Assembly: GCA_018818165.1 (NCBI GenBank)
Contig: JAHISP010000002.1
Location: 1-64,000, forward strand
Direction of reading: 5' to 3'
From: Bacteroidota bacterium
GTDB lineage: Bacteria > Bacteroidota > Ignavibacteria > Ignavibacteriales > Melioribacteraceae
Length of the DNA stretch: 64,000 nucleotides
Position numbers and translations under genes: made by a program. The notes under the pieces were generated by a model. It worked only from the letters and a program-made list of their open reading frames with translations. It was not told the origin of the DNA and made no database searches. Positions 9,198-18,121 of this stretch are shown here, one piece after another; within the stretch, counting starts at the first letter, position 1, and every line of letters starts with the position of its first letter.

Positions 9198-9719
9198 ATG
9201 AAGAAAATTTATTCAATTTTGTTAATTAGTCTTTTAATGGCTAGTTTCAGTTTTGGACAAAGTGGTATTAAAGTTGGTGTTGGTGGCGTTGTTGGTTTAC
9301 CAATGGGAACTTTTGGTGATGTAGTTGGAATGGGTTTTGGTGCTGCAGTTGTTGGCGAATACAAAGTTGCTGATAATATTATTGGTACTTTTACTACAGG
9401 TTATTTAATGTTCTCTGGAAAAGAAGATATTTATCCTGATTATTCAATTATTCCATTAATGGTTGGTGGAAAATATTTTTTTAATGAAAATATGTATGGA
9501 ACAGTTCAACTTGGTCTAAACATGGTTTCTTATACTGTTCCAGCTATTGATTGGGGTTTCTTTACTTCTCCTGAAACCACAGAAAGTGGAACTGAATTCG
9601 GATACGCAATTGGCGCTGGCTATGAAATGGGCGACATCGATGTATTAGTAAAATACGGTAGTTTCATGACTGATGCTAACTATATTGGTTTAACTGCTGT
9701 TTACAAGTTCTCATTATAG
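9198..9719 (+). CDS. Small outer-membrane beta-barrel protein
   Basis: This protein of about 173 residues has a signal peptide (MKKIYSILLISLLMASFSFG, cleaved near GQS). The mature part is glycine- and aromatic-rich with short alternating strands, and the C-terminus ends in KFSL, as in eight-stranded OmpA/OmpW-like barrels. An in-frame ATG at 9186 exists, but the ATG at 9198 has GGAG correctly placed (inside the upstream MEKN codons) and starts the signal peptide. The gene stands alone, is followed by a strong terminator, and has unusually glycine-rich codon content. Its function is unknown; abundant small porin-like proteins look like this. Confidence 0.75.
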   Translation: MKKIYSILLISLLMASFSFGQSGIKVGVGGVVGLPMGTFGDVVGMGFGAAVVGEYKVADNIIGTFTTGYLMFSGKEDIYPDYSIIPLMVGGKYFFNENMYGTVQLGLNMVSYTVPAIDWGFFTSPETTESGTEFGYAIGAGYEMGDIDVLVKYGSFMTDANYIGLTAVYKFSL

Positions 9720-9755
9720 TTAATATTTGCTTATTGAAAAATAATCATAATTATT

Positions 9756-9790
9756 AATCCCACCAATCCCCATTGGTGGGATTTTTTTTT
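9756..9790 (+). terminator. Strong Rho-independent terminator
   Basis: A 12-bp perfect stem, AATCCCACCAAT (9756-9767) with ATTGGTGGGATT (9772-9783), has loop CCCC and is followed by a run of T. It lies just after the small barrel gene. Confidence 0.92.
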
Positions 9791-9897
9791 CTAGGTAATG
9801 AGCCAATTTTGTTGCAAGTAGTAAAATATTTAACCACACATACAGCAGCAATTATTTCTAATAAATATTTTAGCTAATTTGTTGCTTTAGATACTAA

Positions 9898-10815
9898 TTA
9901 TTTTCCATTCAAATTTTTTGTAGACCAGTAACAGGCAATTAGTGATCCTGATATATTATGCCAAATGCTAAATATTGCTCCAGGCAAAGCTGATAAAGCT
10001 GGGAAATATTTTGTAGCTAACGCAACAGCAAGCCCACTATTCTGCATACTAACTTCTATTGAAATAGTTATACAAACTTTCTTGTTGTAACCAAGCAATA
10101 ATGAAATATAATATCCAAGTATAAGTCCCACTAAATTGTGACTTACAACCGCAATTATAAGTGTACCACCAATTGTTAAGAGCAAAGCACTATTTAATGA
10201 AACTACTATTGATATAATTAATACAATTGCCAACATAGAAATAAGTGGCAAATAATCTTTAAATTTTGCTACATTTTTTGCAAAATAACGATTCACTAAA
10301 ACTCCACACAAAGTTGGAAGTAAAACAATTTTAAGAATACTAAAAAGCATATCTAAAATTGGCACTGGAATATACTCGCCAGCATAAAATGATGTTATTA
10401 AAGGAGTTAGAATAAATGCAAGTAATGTTGAAACTGTAGTCATTGTAACCGAAAGGGCAACATCTCCGCCAGCTAAATAGCAAATAACATTTGAAGCTGT
10501 TCCACCTGCAACACTTCCTACTAAAACCATTCCAACCAATAATTCATCATCAAGACCATATATTTTTGAAATAATAAAAGCTGCGGCTGGCATTATAAGA
10601 TATTGCAAAAGCACGCCAACAAAAATTATAGTTGGACTTTTCAAAACTCGTATAAAATCATCAAGCGTGAGAGTAATTCCCATTAAAAACATTATCAATA
10701 CCAAAAGTGGAATTATTAATGATTTATAACCAGAAATAAATTCAGGAGATAGAAGTGCAATAATTGCAAACAGAATTGCCCAGATTGGAAACATATTTGT
10801 AATTTTTTTAATCAT
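9898..10815 (-). CDS. Bile acid:sodium symporter (BASS/SBF) family transporter
   Basis: This integral membrane protein of 305 residues has about nine or ten hydrophobic segments. The two family signatures are present: GSVAGGTASNVICYLAGGDVA (about 94-114), the first crossover region, and EVSMQNSGLAVALA near 257-270, the second. Bacterial BASS proteins move organic anions with sodium. The substrate is unknown here (keto acids or pantoate are known for relatives). ATG 10815 is the only sensible start. The gene stands alone on the minus strand, convergent with the barrel gene. Confidence 0.85.
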   Translation of the reverse strand: MIKKITNMFPIWAILFAIIALLSPEFISGYKSLIIPLLVLIMFLMGITLTLDDFIRVLKSPTIIFVGVLLQYLIMPAAAFIISKIYGLDDELLVGMVLVGSVAGGTASNVICYLAGGDVALSVTMTTVSTLLAFILTPLITSFYAGEYIPVPILDMLFSILKIVLLPTLCGVLVNRYFAKNVAKFKDYLPLISMLAIVLIISIVVSLNSALLLTIGGTLIIAVVSHNLVGLILGYYISLLLGYNKKVCITISIEVSMQNSGLAVALATKYFPALSALPGAIFSIWHNISGSLIACYWSTKNLNGK

Positions 10816-10970
10816 AATTGTATTTTCATTCGCAATTTTTTTAAAATATTATTCAATAATAATATAATTTAATTTTTAACTCTTGTATTTTTTTAATTTT
10901 TTACTACATTTTTTGAAAAGCTTAAAAGTGATTTCTTTTTTACAAATAATTAATCTTTGTATATTGCAAA

Positions 10971-11552
10971 ATGAAAAAATCAATTCCAATATTATTGCTT
11001 TTAATTTTAATTTCATGTAATTCGGAAATTAAACAAGAACCTGGTGTATTAGCGAAAGATCCACCTAAACAAACTCCACTAATACAATCTCAGGTTTGGG
11101 AGAGGGATGAATATTTTATAAACGCAATTGCACAATTTGAGTTAAAGGCAAAAGTACTTGGCAAAGAGCATTATATTTTTGATAGAGTGTCCGATCTTGC
11201 GCCTTACGATTTGGCTTTAGGTTGGGGACAAATGTCTGACCAAACAATAGTTGATAAAATTGATATTTCTCAAAGGTCAAGATGGTTTTTCTGGAATGTA
11301 GATTTATATCCAATTCCAAGAAAAGAAATTGAAATGTCGGCTTCAAACATGCATATAATTTCATCTAATGACGAAGTTAAAAATCAATTAGATGATATTA
11401 TTGTTGGTGAAATTATTTATTTAAAAGGATATTTAGTCTCGGTAATGTCTCCCAAAGATGGTTGGCATTGGAAAAGTTCTTTATCAAGAAATGACACAGG
11501 AAACGGGGCTTGCGAAGTAGTTTGGGTTGAAAAATTACTGAGATTAAAATAG
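10971..11552 (+). CDS. Conserved lipoprotein of unknown function
   Basis: This lipoprotein of 193 residues has lipobox LISC (Cys16). The mature domain carries a motif set I know from a widespread uncharacterised family: DLALGWGQMSD, then ISQRSRWFFW, PIPRKEIEMSASNMH, IYLKGYLV, and the end DGWHWKSSLSRNDTGNGACEV. Homologues occur in many proteobacteria without an assigned role. The Trp, Arg and His residues are the conserved ones and could form a binding pocket, but nothing shows a reaction. The start is the ATG at 10971, without a clear Shine-Dalgarno sequence, and the gene is monocistronic. Confidence 0.75.
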   Translation: MKKSIPILLLLILISCNSEIKQEPGVLAKDPPKQTPLIQSQVWERDEYFINAIAQFELKAKVLGKEHYIFDRVSDLAPYDLALGWGQMSDQTIVDKIDISQRSRWFFWNVDLYPIPRKEIEMSASNMHIISSNDEVKNQLDDIIVGEIIYLKGYLVSVMSPKDGWHWKSSLSRNDTGNGACEVVWVEKLLRLK

Positions 11553-11800
11553 TTTTTCATCATTATTCCATAATTCCCATGTTTTCCGCACAATTTCCAA
11601 AAAGACTGTAACTAGTTTAATTTGTAAAGATATTTCAAAATATGGGTGCTCAGGTTAATTTGTAAATGTATTTATGATAAAAGGGAAATATATATTGCAA
11701 GTATTTCATTACAGATTATCTTAAAATAATATGGCAAATAAAGAATACAAGACAATTGGTTTTTTGATAAAAAAGACAAGATAGATGTGTCATATTAATT

Positions 11801-11920
11801 TTTGTAGTGTTAATAGCAAACTTGTAAATGGCAAAGTTCTCGAATCAGCGATTCGAGCTACAATGTTGGGCGATTCACCTAATCGCAAAGCTGATACCGA
11901 CAAACTTGTAGAATTGTATT
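11801..11920 (+). repeat. Double-hairpin repeat family B, copy 1
   Basis: Two hairpins lie in tandem: CTCGAATC/GATTCGAG (11839-11846, 11850-11857) and GCGATT/AATCGC (11870-11875, 11881-11886). The linker CTACAATGT and the flanks (TTAATAGCAA at the left, ACAAACTTGTAG at the right) are found again, inverted, at 41440-41562. It is a non-coding dispersed repeat of about 120 bp. Confidence 0.7.
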
Positions 11921-12058
11921 AGTAATCGGCTTAATTACAACAATTTGTTTAAAAAAGTTGAGGTGTCCAAATACTGAAAACATGAATAGTTTTTTCATCA
12001 TTCCATTATTCACTTTTCCATCATTCCCTTTTCCATCATTCCATTATTCCCTTTTCCA
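11921..12058. repeat. Low-complexity TTCCATCATTCC-type tandem tract
   Basis: From about 11992 to 12066 the sequence repeats variants of TTCCATTATTCCCTTTTCCATCA, running into the last codons of the MscS gene. It is imperfect, looks like slippage-prone DNA, and has no coding potential of its own. A related tract occurs at 11560-11590. Confidence 0.6.
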
Positions 12059-12985
12059 CTATTCCTCAGTTATGTGCTTCCCTTCAATTTTATTGTCATA
12101 ATAACGTGTTGTTGGGTAAGCAAAATCAATATCTTTATACTTTGCAAACTCCTCAAGAACAGTTTCCCAAATAACCTCTTCTGTTCCCCTTCTCTTTCTA
12201 ACATGACAAATGTAACGCATAGTTAACATTATTCCACTATCTTTAACAGAAGTATAAACTATTGGAGTTAAAGTATGATAAAAAATCATGAATTTTTTAG
12301 AAGTATCCTTTATTTGCTTTTGTGCTTCCGATGTTAAACTAATTGTCTTCTCGTTAACAATCTTAGTAAGAATAGTTTTTGCTTTTTTCCAGTCACTTTC
12401 AAATGTAAGTAAAACTGGAATTTCATTCCAAATGTATTCGAAACCTTCTGTGTAATTTGCCTGCCATAAAGTAAAAACTAATCCATTTGGAATGTGAATA
12501 ATTCGTCCTGTACTTTGATCAGCATCAACCCAATTGCCAACTTCAATAACTGATGACTGGAATAAACGGATGTCAATTACATCACCTGTAACATCACCAA
12601 TCTGAATTCTATCACCAATTTTGAAAGGCTTTCTTGTTGTAATAAATAACCAACCACCAATATTTACCAACAAATCTTTAAAAGCAATTGCTAAACCTGC
12701 GGATAGAAGTCCAATAAAAGTACCAACAGATTCAAATATGCCGAACCAAATTCTTGAAAGAACTAAAATAGCAAGTATAACTGTAACGGTTTTTAATGTT
12801 TTGCCCCAAAAATATCGCTCTTTATAATCCTCTAATCTATCAATTATTAATTTGTTTGAAATTCTACGTGCTATCCAAATAAAGATGAATAGAATAATTG
12901 ATAGTAATAATTGCTCTTGCGTTCCAGTAGAAATTCCAAAAATGTTTTCAATAACTTCATGAATATTAGATTTTATATTACCCAT
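12059..12985 (-). CDS. MscS-family mechanosensitive channel
   Basis: This small-conductance mechanosensitive channel homologue has 308 residues. Its membrane segments are at about 24-43, 65-85 and 88-115. The last carries the glycine/alanine-rich pore helix (GLLSAGLAIAFKDLLVNIGGW), followed by the beta domain start PFKIGDRIQIGDVTGDVIDI. The C-terminal cytoplasmic part has IHIPNG in the usual place. The channel relieves turgor on osmotic downshock. The stop codon lies inside a low-complexity tract, so the C-terminal tail may vary between strains. The gap to the upstream ROK gene is short (17 bases), so the two may be cotranscribed. Confidence 0.85.
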   Translation of the reverse strand: MGNIKSNIHEVIENIFGISTGTQEQLLLSIILFIFIWIARRISNKLIIDRLEDYKERYFWGKTLKTVTVILAILVLSRIWFGIFESVGTFIGLLSAGLAIAFKDLLVNIGGWLFITTRKPFKIGDRIQIGDVTGDVIDIRLFQSSVIEVGNWVDADQSTGRIIHIPNGLVFTLWQANYTEGFEYIWNEIPVLLTFESDWKKAKTILTKIVNEKTISLTSEAQKQIKDTSKKFMIFYHTLTPIVYTSVKDSGIMLTMRYICHVRKRRGTEEVIWETVLEEFAKYKDIDFAYPTTRYYDNKIEGKHITEE

Positions 12986-13002
12986 CTTATATACTTTTAT
13001 TG

Positions 13003-14163
13003 CTAGTGGACAAAGAATTTTTGAAATATCAATGAAGCTCCACCCATTGCACCGCTTAATGATTTAAATTGCGAAAATTTAAGTCGTGTATTTTGTGCAA
13101 ACTCAGAGATTACATCATTAAGAATACATTTACGAATTATAGGTTTAATAAATTCTTCAGCTTCACAAATATCACCGCCAATAATCACTAATTCTGGATT
13201 TAATAAATCGACATATTGAACAATTCTTTTTCCAAACTCTTTTGCAATTTCTTTAAGAATATAAATTGCACCAGAATCTCCAGCTTTTGCAGCCTTAATA
13301 ATATCAGATAATTTAATATCTTCACCATCATTATGTCTTTGACAAATATTACATTCACCTTTATGAATTTTTACTGCGTCTTTAATAACATTCTTCAGAA
13401 ATCCTTCTGGAAGAAATGTTCTAACTTCACCAGCAGCACCATTTGCACCTCTGTGAAGCTCGTGATTAATTATAAATCCAGCACCCATTCCAGTAAAATT
13501 TTGATGGATTACAAGATATAACATATCTTTCACCATGTTTTCACTTTTAGATAACCATTTTACACCTAAGGCACCCGCATTAGCATCATTCTCTATCCGA
13601 ATATCAAAATTTAATTTTGGCTCCAATATTTCTTTAAAGTTTACATTGTGAAGATCAAAACCCATTGAATATAAAATTCTACCTTTATCACAATCAACTG
13701 TACCTGGCATTGCCAAACCTAAACCTAATATTTTTTTTCTTGGAACCTTAAAATCCTTTATTACTTTTTCAACAATCTCTTGAATTTGTACCGCCAATTT
13801 TTCTGGATCAGTTGTATATTCAACCTTATAAGCCTGTTGAAAAATAATTTCACTTTTGAAATCCAACAGAACTAAACTAACTTGTTTTGACAACAATTCA
13901 ATTCCGAAAGTAAAACCATAATCCGAAGATATATCCCATAACACAGGTGGTTTTCCACCTTGAATTGTTGTACCACCCATTCCAATTCTTCTAATGTAAC
14001 CTTTTGATTCAAACTTTTTTAAGGTATAAAGAACTGTGGATATTTGGAGACCTGTTATATTACTAATTTCTCTTGCAGAAATTGAAGAATTCATTCTAAC
14101 AAGATTAATAATATGCTGTCTGTTTAATTGTTTAACTAATTTTGAAGAGCCGCTAGTGAACAT
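13003..14163 (-). CDS. ROK-family transcriptional regulator (NagC/XylR type)
   Basis: The protein has 386 residues. Residues about 8-65 form a winged helix-turn-helix (SAREISNITGLQISTVLYTLKKF), and 85-380 form a ROK sugar-kinase-like domain with DANAGALG and RGANGAAGEV. The usual ROK zinc site is C-x-C-G-x-x-G-C; here it is altered to ECNICQRHND, a CxxC followed by His. Such regulators bind a sugar or sugar phosphate and control carbohydrate genes. A TIM-barrel-like protein and pgi lie upstream on the same strand, which suggests a sugar role but does not identify the effector. Confidence 0.82.
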   Translation of the reverse strand: MFTSGSSKLVKQLNRQHIINLVRMNSSISAREISNITGLQISTVLYTLKKFESKGYIRRIGMGGTTIQGGKPPVLWDISSDYGFTFGIELLSKQVSLVLLDFKSEIIFQQAYKVEYTTDPEKLAVQIQEIVEKVIKDFKVPRKKILGLGLAMPGTVDCDKGRILYSMGFDLHNVNFKEILEPKLNFDIRIENDANAGALGVKWLSKSENMVKDMLYLVIHQNFTGMGAGFIINHELHRGANGAAGEVRTFLPEGFLKNVIKDAVKIHKGECNICQRHNDGEDIKLSDIIKAAKAGDSGAIYILKEIAKEFGKRIVQYVDLLNPELVIIGGDICEAEEFIKPIIRKCILNDVISEFAQNTRLKFSQFKSLSGAMGGASLIFQKFFVH

Positions 14164-14328
14164 TTTTATATCAGTTTATGAATAATATTTAATTTTAAAG
14201 TTTTATTGTGTATTCGAAAATACAATATTTTTTTTATAATAACCTAATATATTTTTAATAAAATAAGTTTATAACACTATATTTAACAATTAGTTAGGTT
14301 AATAGAACTGAATATATAACTATTTCTA

Positions 14329-15321
14329 TTAAATTTTTGTTGTATGAATTGTATCTAAAATATTTTTCCAAACAACTTCTGGATTATCGCAAACTAACCA
14401 GCTTTCTTGCGAACTTCCCTCATAACCCCAAATTGCAATATTTTCTATTCCAGCATTAATTGCAGAAGAAATTGCTTTGGAAACTTCATGCTCTCTTCCA
14501 TCAGTTATTTTAAAGCCTTGAATCCATATTTGAGATTGTTTGTTCTTTTTTAAAGTCAATTCATGGAGAGCTTTCGAAAAATCTGCTACTTTTTTTACAG
14601 TGGCTTTTTCCCAAATCCAATAAGGACCAGTAGCAACTGTTTTAATTGAACTAATATCAAAAAACTTTTCCCATTCCTTTTCTATTTGTTCAACTTTAAT
14701 ATTTGCAGTTAAATATAGCGTATTTTTCACTCCACCTTTTGATGCTTTTTCTGATAATCTCGTAATAAAATGGAAAAGGCTATTTTTTTTAAATAGTTTT
14801 ACATCATCTGTTTCTATTGCTGGTAAAGGATAATTAAATTCTTCTTCAAATTTTGATTTACAATATTCGCAACGGCAACCCCATCTTCCAGGAACGCTTG
14901 CTAAAAATCCTTGTTCATGAAAGTGCGGTTCATCCCATAATATTTCATCAACATTGGAATCGATTATCATTTCAATCCATGAATCCATAAATTTATTAAA
15001 TTCTGGTGAATTTGGACACGCTATAGGAGTTGGCTTTCCGTCATCCAAAACTTGACATGAATTAAAGATATTTTTACTTGCAAAATTTGAAAATGGCTCA
15101 CCTCCAAAAACATTTCCAACTCCCCAAGGATTAACCCAAACATCCAAACCTTCGTCATGAGTTATTTTGAAAATCTCCTTCATTGTTCCAGAATTAAACA
15201 TCAAATCAAATTCCGAATATGTATGAAGCACAAATGTAAATCCGTTTTGCTTAAGTTCATGCATATCGGATTTTACATGCTTTAATATTCTGTTACCGTA
15301 GTATGAAACGCCTATTTGCAA
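14329..15321 (-). CDS. Predicted TIM-barrel glycosidase-like protein
   Basis: This cytoplasmic protein of 330 residues has no signal peptide. The pattern resembles glycoside-hydrolase-like TIM barrels: VSYYGNR at the first strand, VWVNPWGVG, then EILWDEPHFHEQG, where Asp-Glu could be catalytic, and a late IWGYEGSS. A CRCEYC cluster near residue 150 could bind a metal. I cannot name a family with certainty. The first codon is a TTG preceded by AAGGG at the right distance, giving MQIGVSYYG; no ATG fits better. It sits next to a ROK regulator, so a carbohydrate substrate is likely but unproven. Confidence 0.6.
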   Translation of the reverse strand: MQIGVSYYGNRILKHVKSDMHELKQNGFTFVLHTYSEFDLMFNSGTMKEIFKITHDEGLDVWVNPWGVGNVFGGEPFSNFASKNIFNSCQVLDDGKPTPIACPNSPEFNKFMDSWIEMIIDSNVDEILWDEPHFHEQGFLASVPGRWGCRCEYCKSKFEEEFNYPLPAIETDDVKLFKKNSLFHFITRLSEKASKGGVKNTLYLTANIKVEQIEKEWEKFFDISSIKTVATGPYWIWEKATVKKVADFSKALHELTLKKNKQSQIWIQGFKITDGREHEVSKAISSAINAGIENIAIWGYEGSSQESWLVCDNPEVVWKNILDTIHTTKI

Positions 15322-15350
15322 TTGATTTTCCCTTCTAATTTCCTAAATTT

Positions 15351-16004
15351 TTAAGACTCATTTTTATACATCATTAATTGATTTTCATTTAAAGAATAAT
15401 AGTATTTCACTTCACAATATTTGTTTAAGCTATTGTAATATGATAAAATAAAGTGGAATTCTTTTTCACGATTATTATCAAAGACAAATTGGAAATACCC
15501 ACTTCCCTTTTCTTCAAGATAATTTTGTGGCTCAATTGTTATATTGACACCATTCTTCGATTTTATCTTAATATCACGAATAGCACCGCCGTCATTAACA
15601 AAATAATAAACAATTTCATTCGATGTTCTTTTAACTTTAAGTGACCTAAAAATTGGTGGCAGTTGATTTATCTGTGAAATATCGCTTCCGAGAATACCAT
15701 CTAATTGAGTATTGTTATCTAATTCAATATTATTATATTCTTGTAGTAAATTATCAACTTTATTCTCTAAATCTTTTTTTGCTAATTCTGAAATATCTGT
15801 TTTCAGTAGTCCAAACAAACCACCAAATGGTGATATATCATTTTTATTATTAGAGAATCCATATTTAAGAAATAGAGCAACTTGATAGCGATTAATGTAA
15901 ATAATTATAATCACAACTACTATTAGGGATATTCCAATAATATCTTTCCCATCAGACATTAAGTCAAATATTACTTCTTGAGTCAAATTTGGATTATCCA
16001 ACAT
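15351..16004 (-). CDS. Single-pass membrane protein of unknown function
   Basis: I do not recognise this protein of 217 residues. It has one strong hydrophobic segment at about 22-42 (IIGISLIVVVIIIIYINRY) and then a soluble, probably mostly beta, domain. There is a short helical linker rich in Asp, Glu and Asn (ISELAKKDLENKVDNLLQEYN) at about 72-95. It has no cysteine pairs or catalytic-looking motif. The gene lies 29 bases upstream of the TIM-barrel-like gene on the same strand and 113 bases downstream of pgi. Confidence 0.65.
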   Translation of the reverse strand: MLDNPNLTQEVIFDLMSDGKDIIGISLIVVVIIIIYINRYQVALFLKYGFSNNKNDISPFGGLFGLLKTDISELAKKDLENKVDNLLQEYNNIELDNNTQLDGILGSDISQINQLPPIFRSLKVKRTSNEIVYYFVNDGGAIRDIKIKSKNGVNITIEPQNYLEEKGSGYFQFVFDNNREKEFHFILSYYNSLNKYCEVKYYYSLNENQLMMYKNES

Positions 16005-16068
16005 TTATAATTCTATTTCTCCATTAATTTAGATTAAATGAAACTTGGGAATCAAAATATTCTATTAT

Positions 16069-16098
16069 ATTTGAGGTGCTTTTCACAACACCTCAAAT
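16069..16098 (-). terminator. Terminator after pgi
   Basis: A 10-bp stem, ATTTGAGGTG (16069-16078) with CACCTCAAAT (16089-16098), begins 20 bases after the pgi stop. It is followed, in the minus-strand sense, by an AT-rich run. Confidence 0.75.
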
Positions 16099-16117
16099 TA
16101 TATTAAGAACAAACAAC

Positions 16118-17806
16118 CTAAAACAATTTGCGAATATCATCTTTCACATTTTCAGAAATATCAAAGCGGATTACATTTCGTTTATTATCAAGTAATGCCT
16201 GTCTATCACCAAGAGCTTGCGCATTCACTAAAACATTAAAAGTCATATCAGATTTATCATTTCCAGCTTCATTTGGAATTTCAACATCAGTTCTATTTTT
16301 GGAAACGATTTGGATAAACAAACCATTGCCAGAGTCACCTTTGTGTAATTGTCCTGTTGAATGCAAAAAGCGTGGACCGAAACCGACAGTAGTTGCTACT
16401 TTATATTTTTTTTGAATATTTGTTCTTAGTTCTCGAAGTGCAGCTTCAGCTTCATCATTCATATTTACATATGCTTGAATAGAAACATAACTTCTTCCGC
16501 TAATATTATTTTCACCAGAATTAAGTTTGTTCATAAATTCTGGAATTACTCCTAATAAATTATGCGTATTCACATCACCATAAACTTTAATTCCATTATC
16601 TTCAAGATTTGGAGTGAGTTTTGCAATTTGACCTTCTTCAAGATATTGACTCATCATTTTTCGTCCAATTATTTTTGCTTGTTCAACATTTGGCTGGTCG
16701 TATGGCTGAATATCAATTATCCAACTTGCAATAACTGTTGCCATTTCCCAAATAAAAAATTGAGCACCCAATTCATAAATGCTGTCCAATTCCAATTCTA
16801 GTACTGAAAAACCAGCATCGGTTAGATTTGATATAAAATTAGCATTTTTGCTATCGTCTTTTAGATGAATATTTACAAATAATCTGTCAAAACTATAATT
16901 TTCGGGTAAAAGATTTTCTTCGCCTTCAATTGGTAAAATTCCCTTTCCTTCTTTTCCTGTACTTTCGGCAATTAATTGTTCAGCCCAAGCTCCAAAAGGT
17001 TTTAAATTGTCAGAAAGAATAAAAGTTACTTTATCGACCCCTTGTTTTGCAAGAGTGCCAATTGCAACTCCGATTTTTGCAATTACATTGTTTTCAATTA
17101 TCGATTCCGCAATTGCAACATCTACTAATGAAATAAATTCGCTTAAATTAACTCCAAGTAAAGCTGCTGGAACAAGTCCAAAAAGTGACAACGCAGAATA
17201 TCTTCCCCCAATATTTGGATCATTTATAAATATTTTTCGAAATTTCAAATCCTTTGCCATTTGCTCCAATCCACTGCCTGGATCAGTAATCGCGATAAAA
17301 CGCTGTCCAACAATTTCATTTCCAACAATATTAAGAGTTGAGTTGTAAAAGCGTTTCATAAATGAAATTGTCTCAACAGTGCCACCCGATTTTGTTGAAA
17401 CAATGAAAAGTGTTTTTTGTTTACTGTATTTATCAATCATAGCTTGTACTTGGTCAGGATGTGTACTATCGAGAATTGACAAATCCAAATAGCCCGTTTT
17501 TACTCCAAATACTTTTTTGAAAACTTCTGGCGCCAATGAAGAACCACCCATTCCCAACAATAAAGCGTGAGTGAAACCTTCTGATTTCACTTGCTCAACA
17601 AATTCATTTATTTCATTAAATTTTGTGTTTGCAACATCGGAGCAATCAAGCCAGCCGAGTCTATTGCTAATTTCTGTTGGATTTTCCCGCCAAACTGTAA
17701 AATCCTTTTTCCAAATTCGCTGCATTATTTTTTCATTATTAAATTCAACAAGTTTTGCAGAAAACTCATTTTCGTATTTTCCAAGATTTAACTTTACATT
17801 ATTCAT
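16118..17806 (-). CDS. pgi: Glucose-6-phosphate isomerase
   Basis: The enzyme interconverts glucose 6-phosphate and fructose 6-phosphate. It has about 562 residues and belongs to the type found as the C-terminal half of transaldolase/Pgi fusions. Recognisable parts are GMGGSSLAPEVF (phosphate-binding loop), LDSTHPDQV, STKSGGTVETISF, GGRYSALSLFGLVPAAL and, late, HSTGQLHKG with the conserved His and Gln. The open frame extends to a TTG at 17818, but ATG 17806 has GAGG six bases upstream and begins MNNVKLNLG. A terminator follows. The gene stands apart from other glycolytic genes. Confidence 0.93.
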   Translation of the reverse strand: MNNVKLNLGKYENEFSAKLVEFNNEKIMQRIWKKDFTVWRENPTEISNRLGWLDCSDVANTKFNEINEFVEQVKSEGFTHALLLGMGGSSLAPEVFKKVFGVKTGYLDLSILDSTHPDQVQAMIDKYSKQKTLFIVSTKSGGTVETISFMKRFYNSTLNIVGNEIVGQRFIAITDPGSGLEQMAKDLKFRKIFINDPNIGGRYSALSLFGLVPAALLGVNLSEFISLVDVAIAESIIENNVIAKIGVAIGTLAKQGVDKVTFILSDNLKPFGAWAEQLIAESTGKEGKGILPIEGEENLLPENYSFDRLFVNIHLKDDSKNANFISNLTDAGFSVLELELDSIYELGAQFFIWEMATVIASWIIDIQPYDQPNVEQAKIIGRKMMSQYLEEGQIAKLTPNLEDNGIKVYGDVNTHNLLGVIPEFMNKLNSGENNISGRSYVSIQAYVNMNDEAEAALRELRTNIQKKYKVATTVGFGPRFLHSTGQLHKGDSGNGLFIQIVSKNRTDVEIPNEAGNDKSDMTFNVLVNAQALGDRQALLDNKRNVIRFDISENVKDDIRKLF

Positions 17807-17829
17807 TTTTAACCTCAATTTATGATACT

Positions 17830-17856
17830 TTCTTAATCTTACTCTTAATTTTTAAT
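17830..17856. repeat. Short dispersed repeat, TTCTTAATCTTACTCTTAATT
   Basis: A 27-bp tract is shared with 36637-36663 with one mismatch. At 36.6 kb it forms the left arm of an 18-bp inverted repeat; here the right arm is missing. It lies in the pgi upstream region. Confidence 0.55.
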
Positions 17857-17921
17857 CTAAATCTTCTGCACCTCAATCAAAATAAACACACCCCTGATGC
17901 TTCGCATCTTCCCCTCTCTAG

Positions 17922-18052
17922 CAATGCTGTCAACTTAAGCAATTGTCATTCCGTGATGTTCTTACACGGAATCTAATTTATGGCTAAGATTCCCAATAAA
18001 ACCATTCGGGAATGACGCTCTAAAAAAATATCACCTTAAGTTGACAGCATTC
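17922..18052. mobile_element. MITE-like element, copy 2 (131 bp)
   Basis: The left end CAATGCTGTCAACTTAAG (17922-17939) is mirrored by CTTAAGTTGACAGCATT (18035-18051). Inside, GTCATTCC/GGAATGAC and CCGTG/CACGG form hairpins. The interior matches the reverse complement of the 41.6 kb copy for most of its length. The nine bases CCCCTCTCT occur on both sides (17911-17919 and 18052-18060), a possible target duplication one base out of register. The right flank continues into a GAGGGG hairpin with a T run, so the element probably split an existing terminator. Confidence 0.82.
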
Positions 18053-18074
18053 CCCTCTCTTGAGGGGATTTTTT
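18052..18074 (+). terminator. Short terminator-like hairpin beside MITE copy 2
   Basis: CCCCTC (18052-18057) pairs with GAGGGG (18062-18067) over a four-base loop and is followed by ATTTTTT. It has terminator form on the plus strand, though both neighbouring genes read on the minus strand. Confidence 0.5.
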
Positions 18075-18121
18075 AAGGATGAAAACAATCTTCGTTACAA
18101 TTATTTTTCAATAAACCGTAT

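Noticed and set aside
10912-10959. Bacteroidota-type promoter (TTTG and TAnnTTTG) before the lipoprotein gene
   Set aside because: TTTG motifs are present at 10912 and 10956, but the spacing of about 40 bases and the imperfect downstream box do not fit the consensus.
16118-17806. Fused transaldolase-Pgi
   Set aside because: The protein resembles the Pgi half of the fusion, but it has no transaldolase domain, and the upstream region holds a MITE rather than coding sequence.
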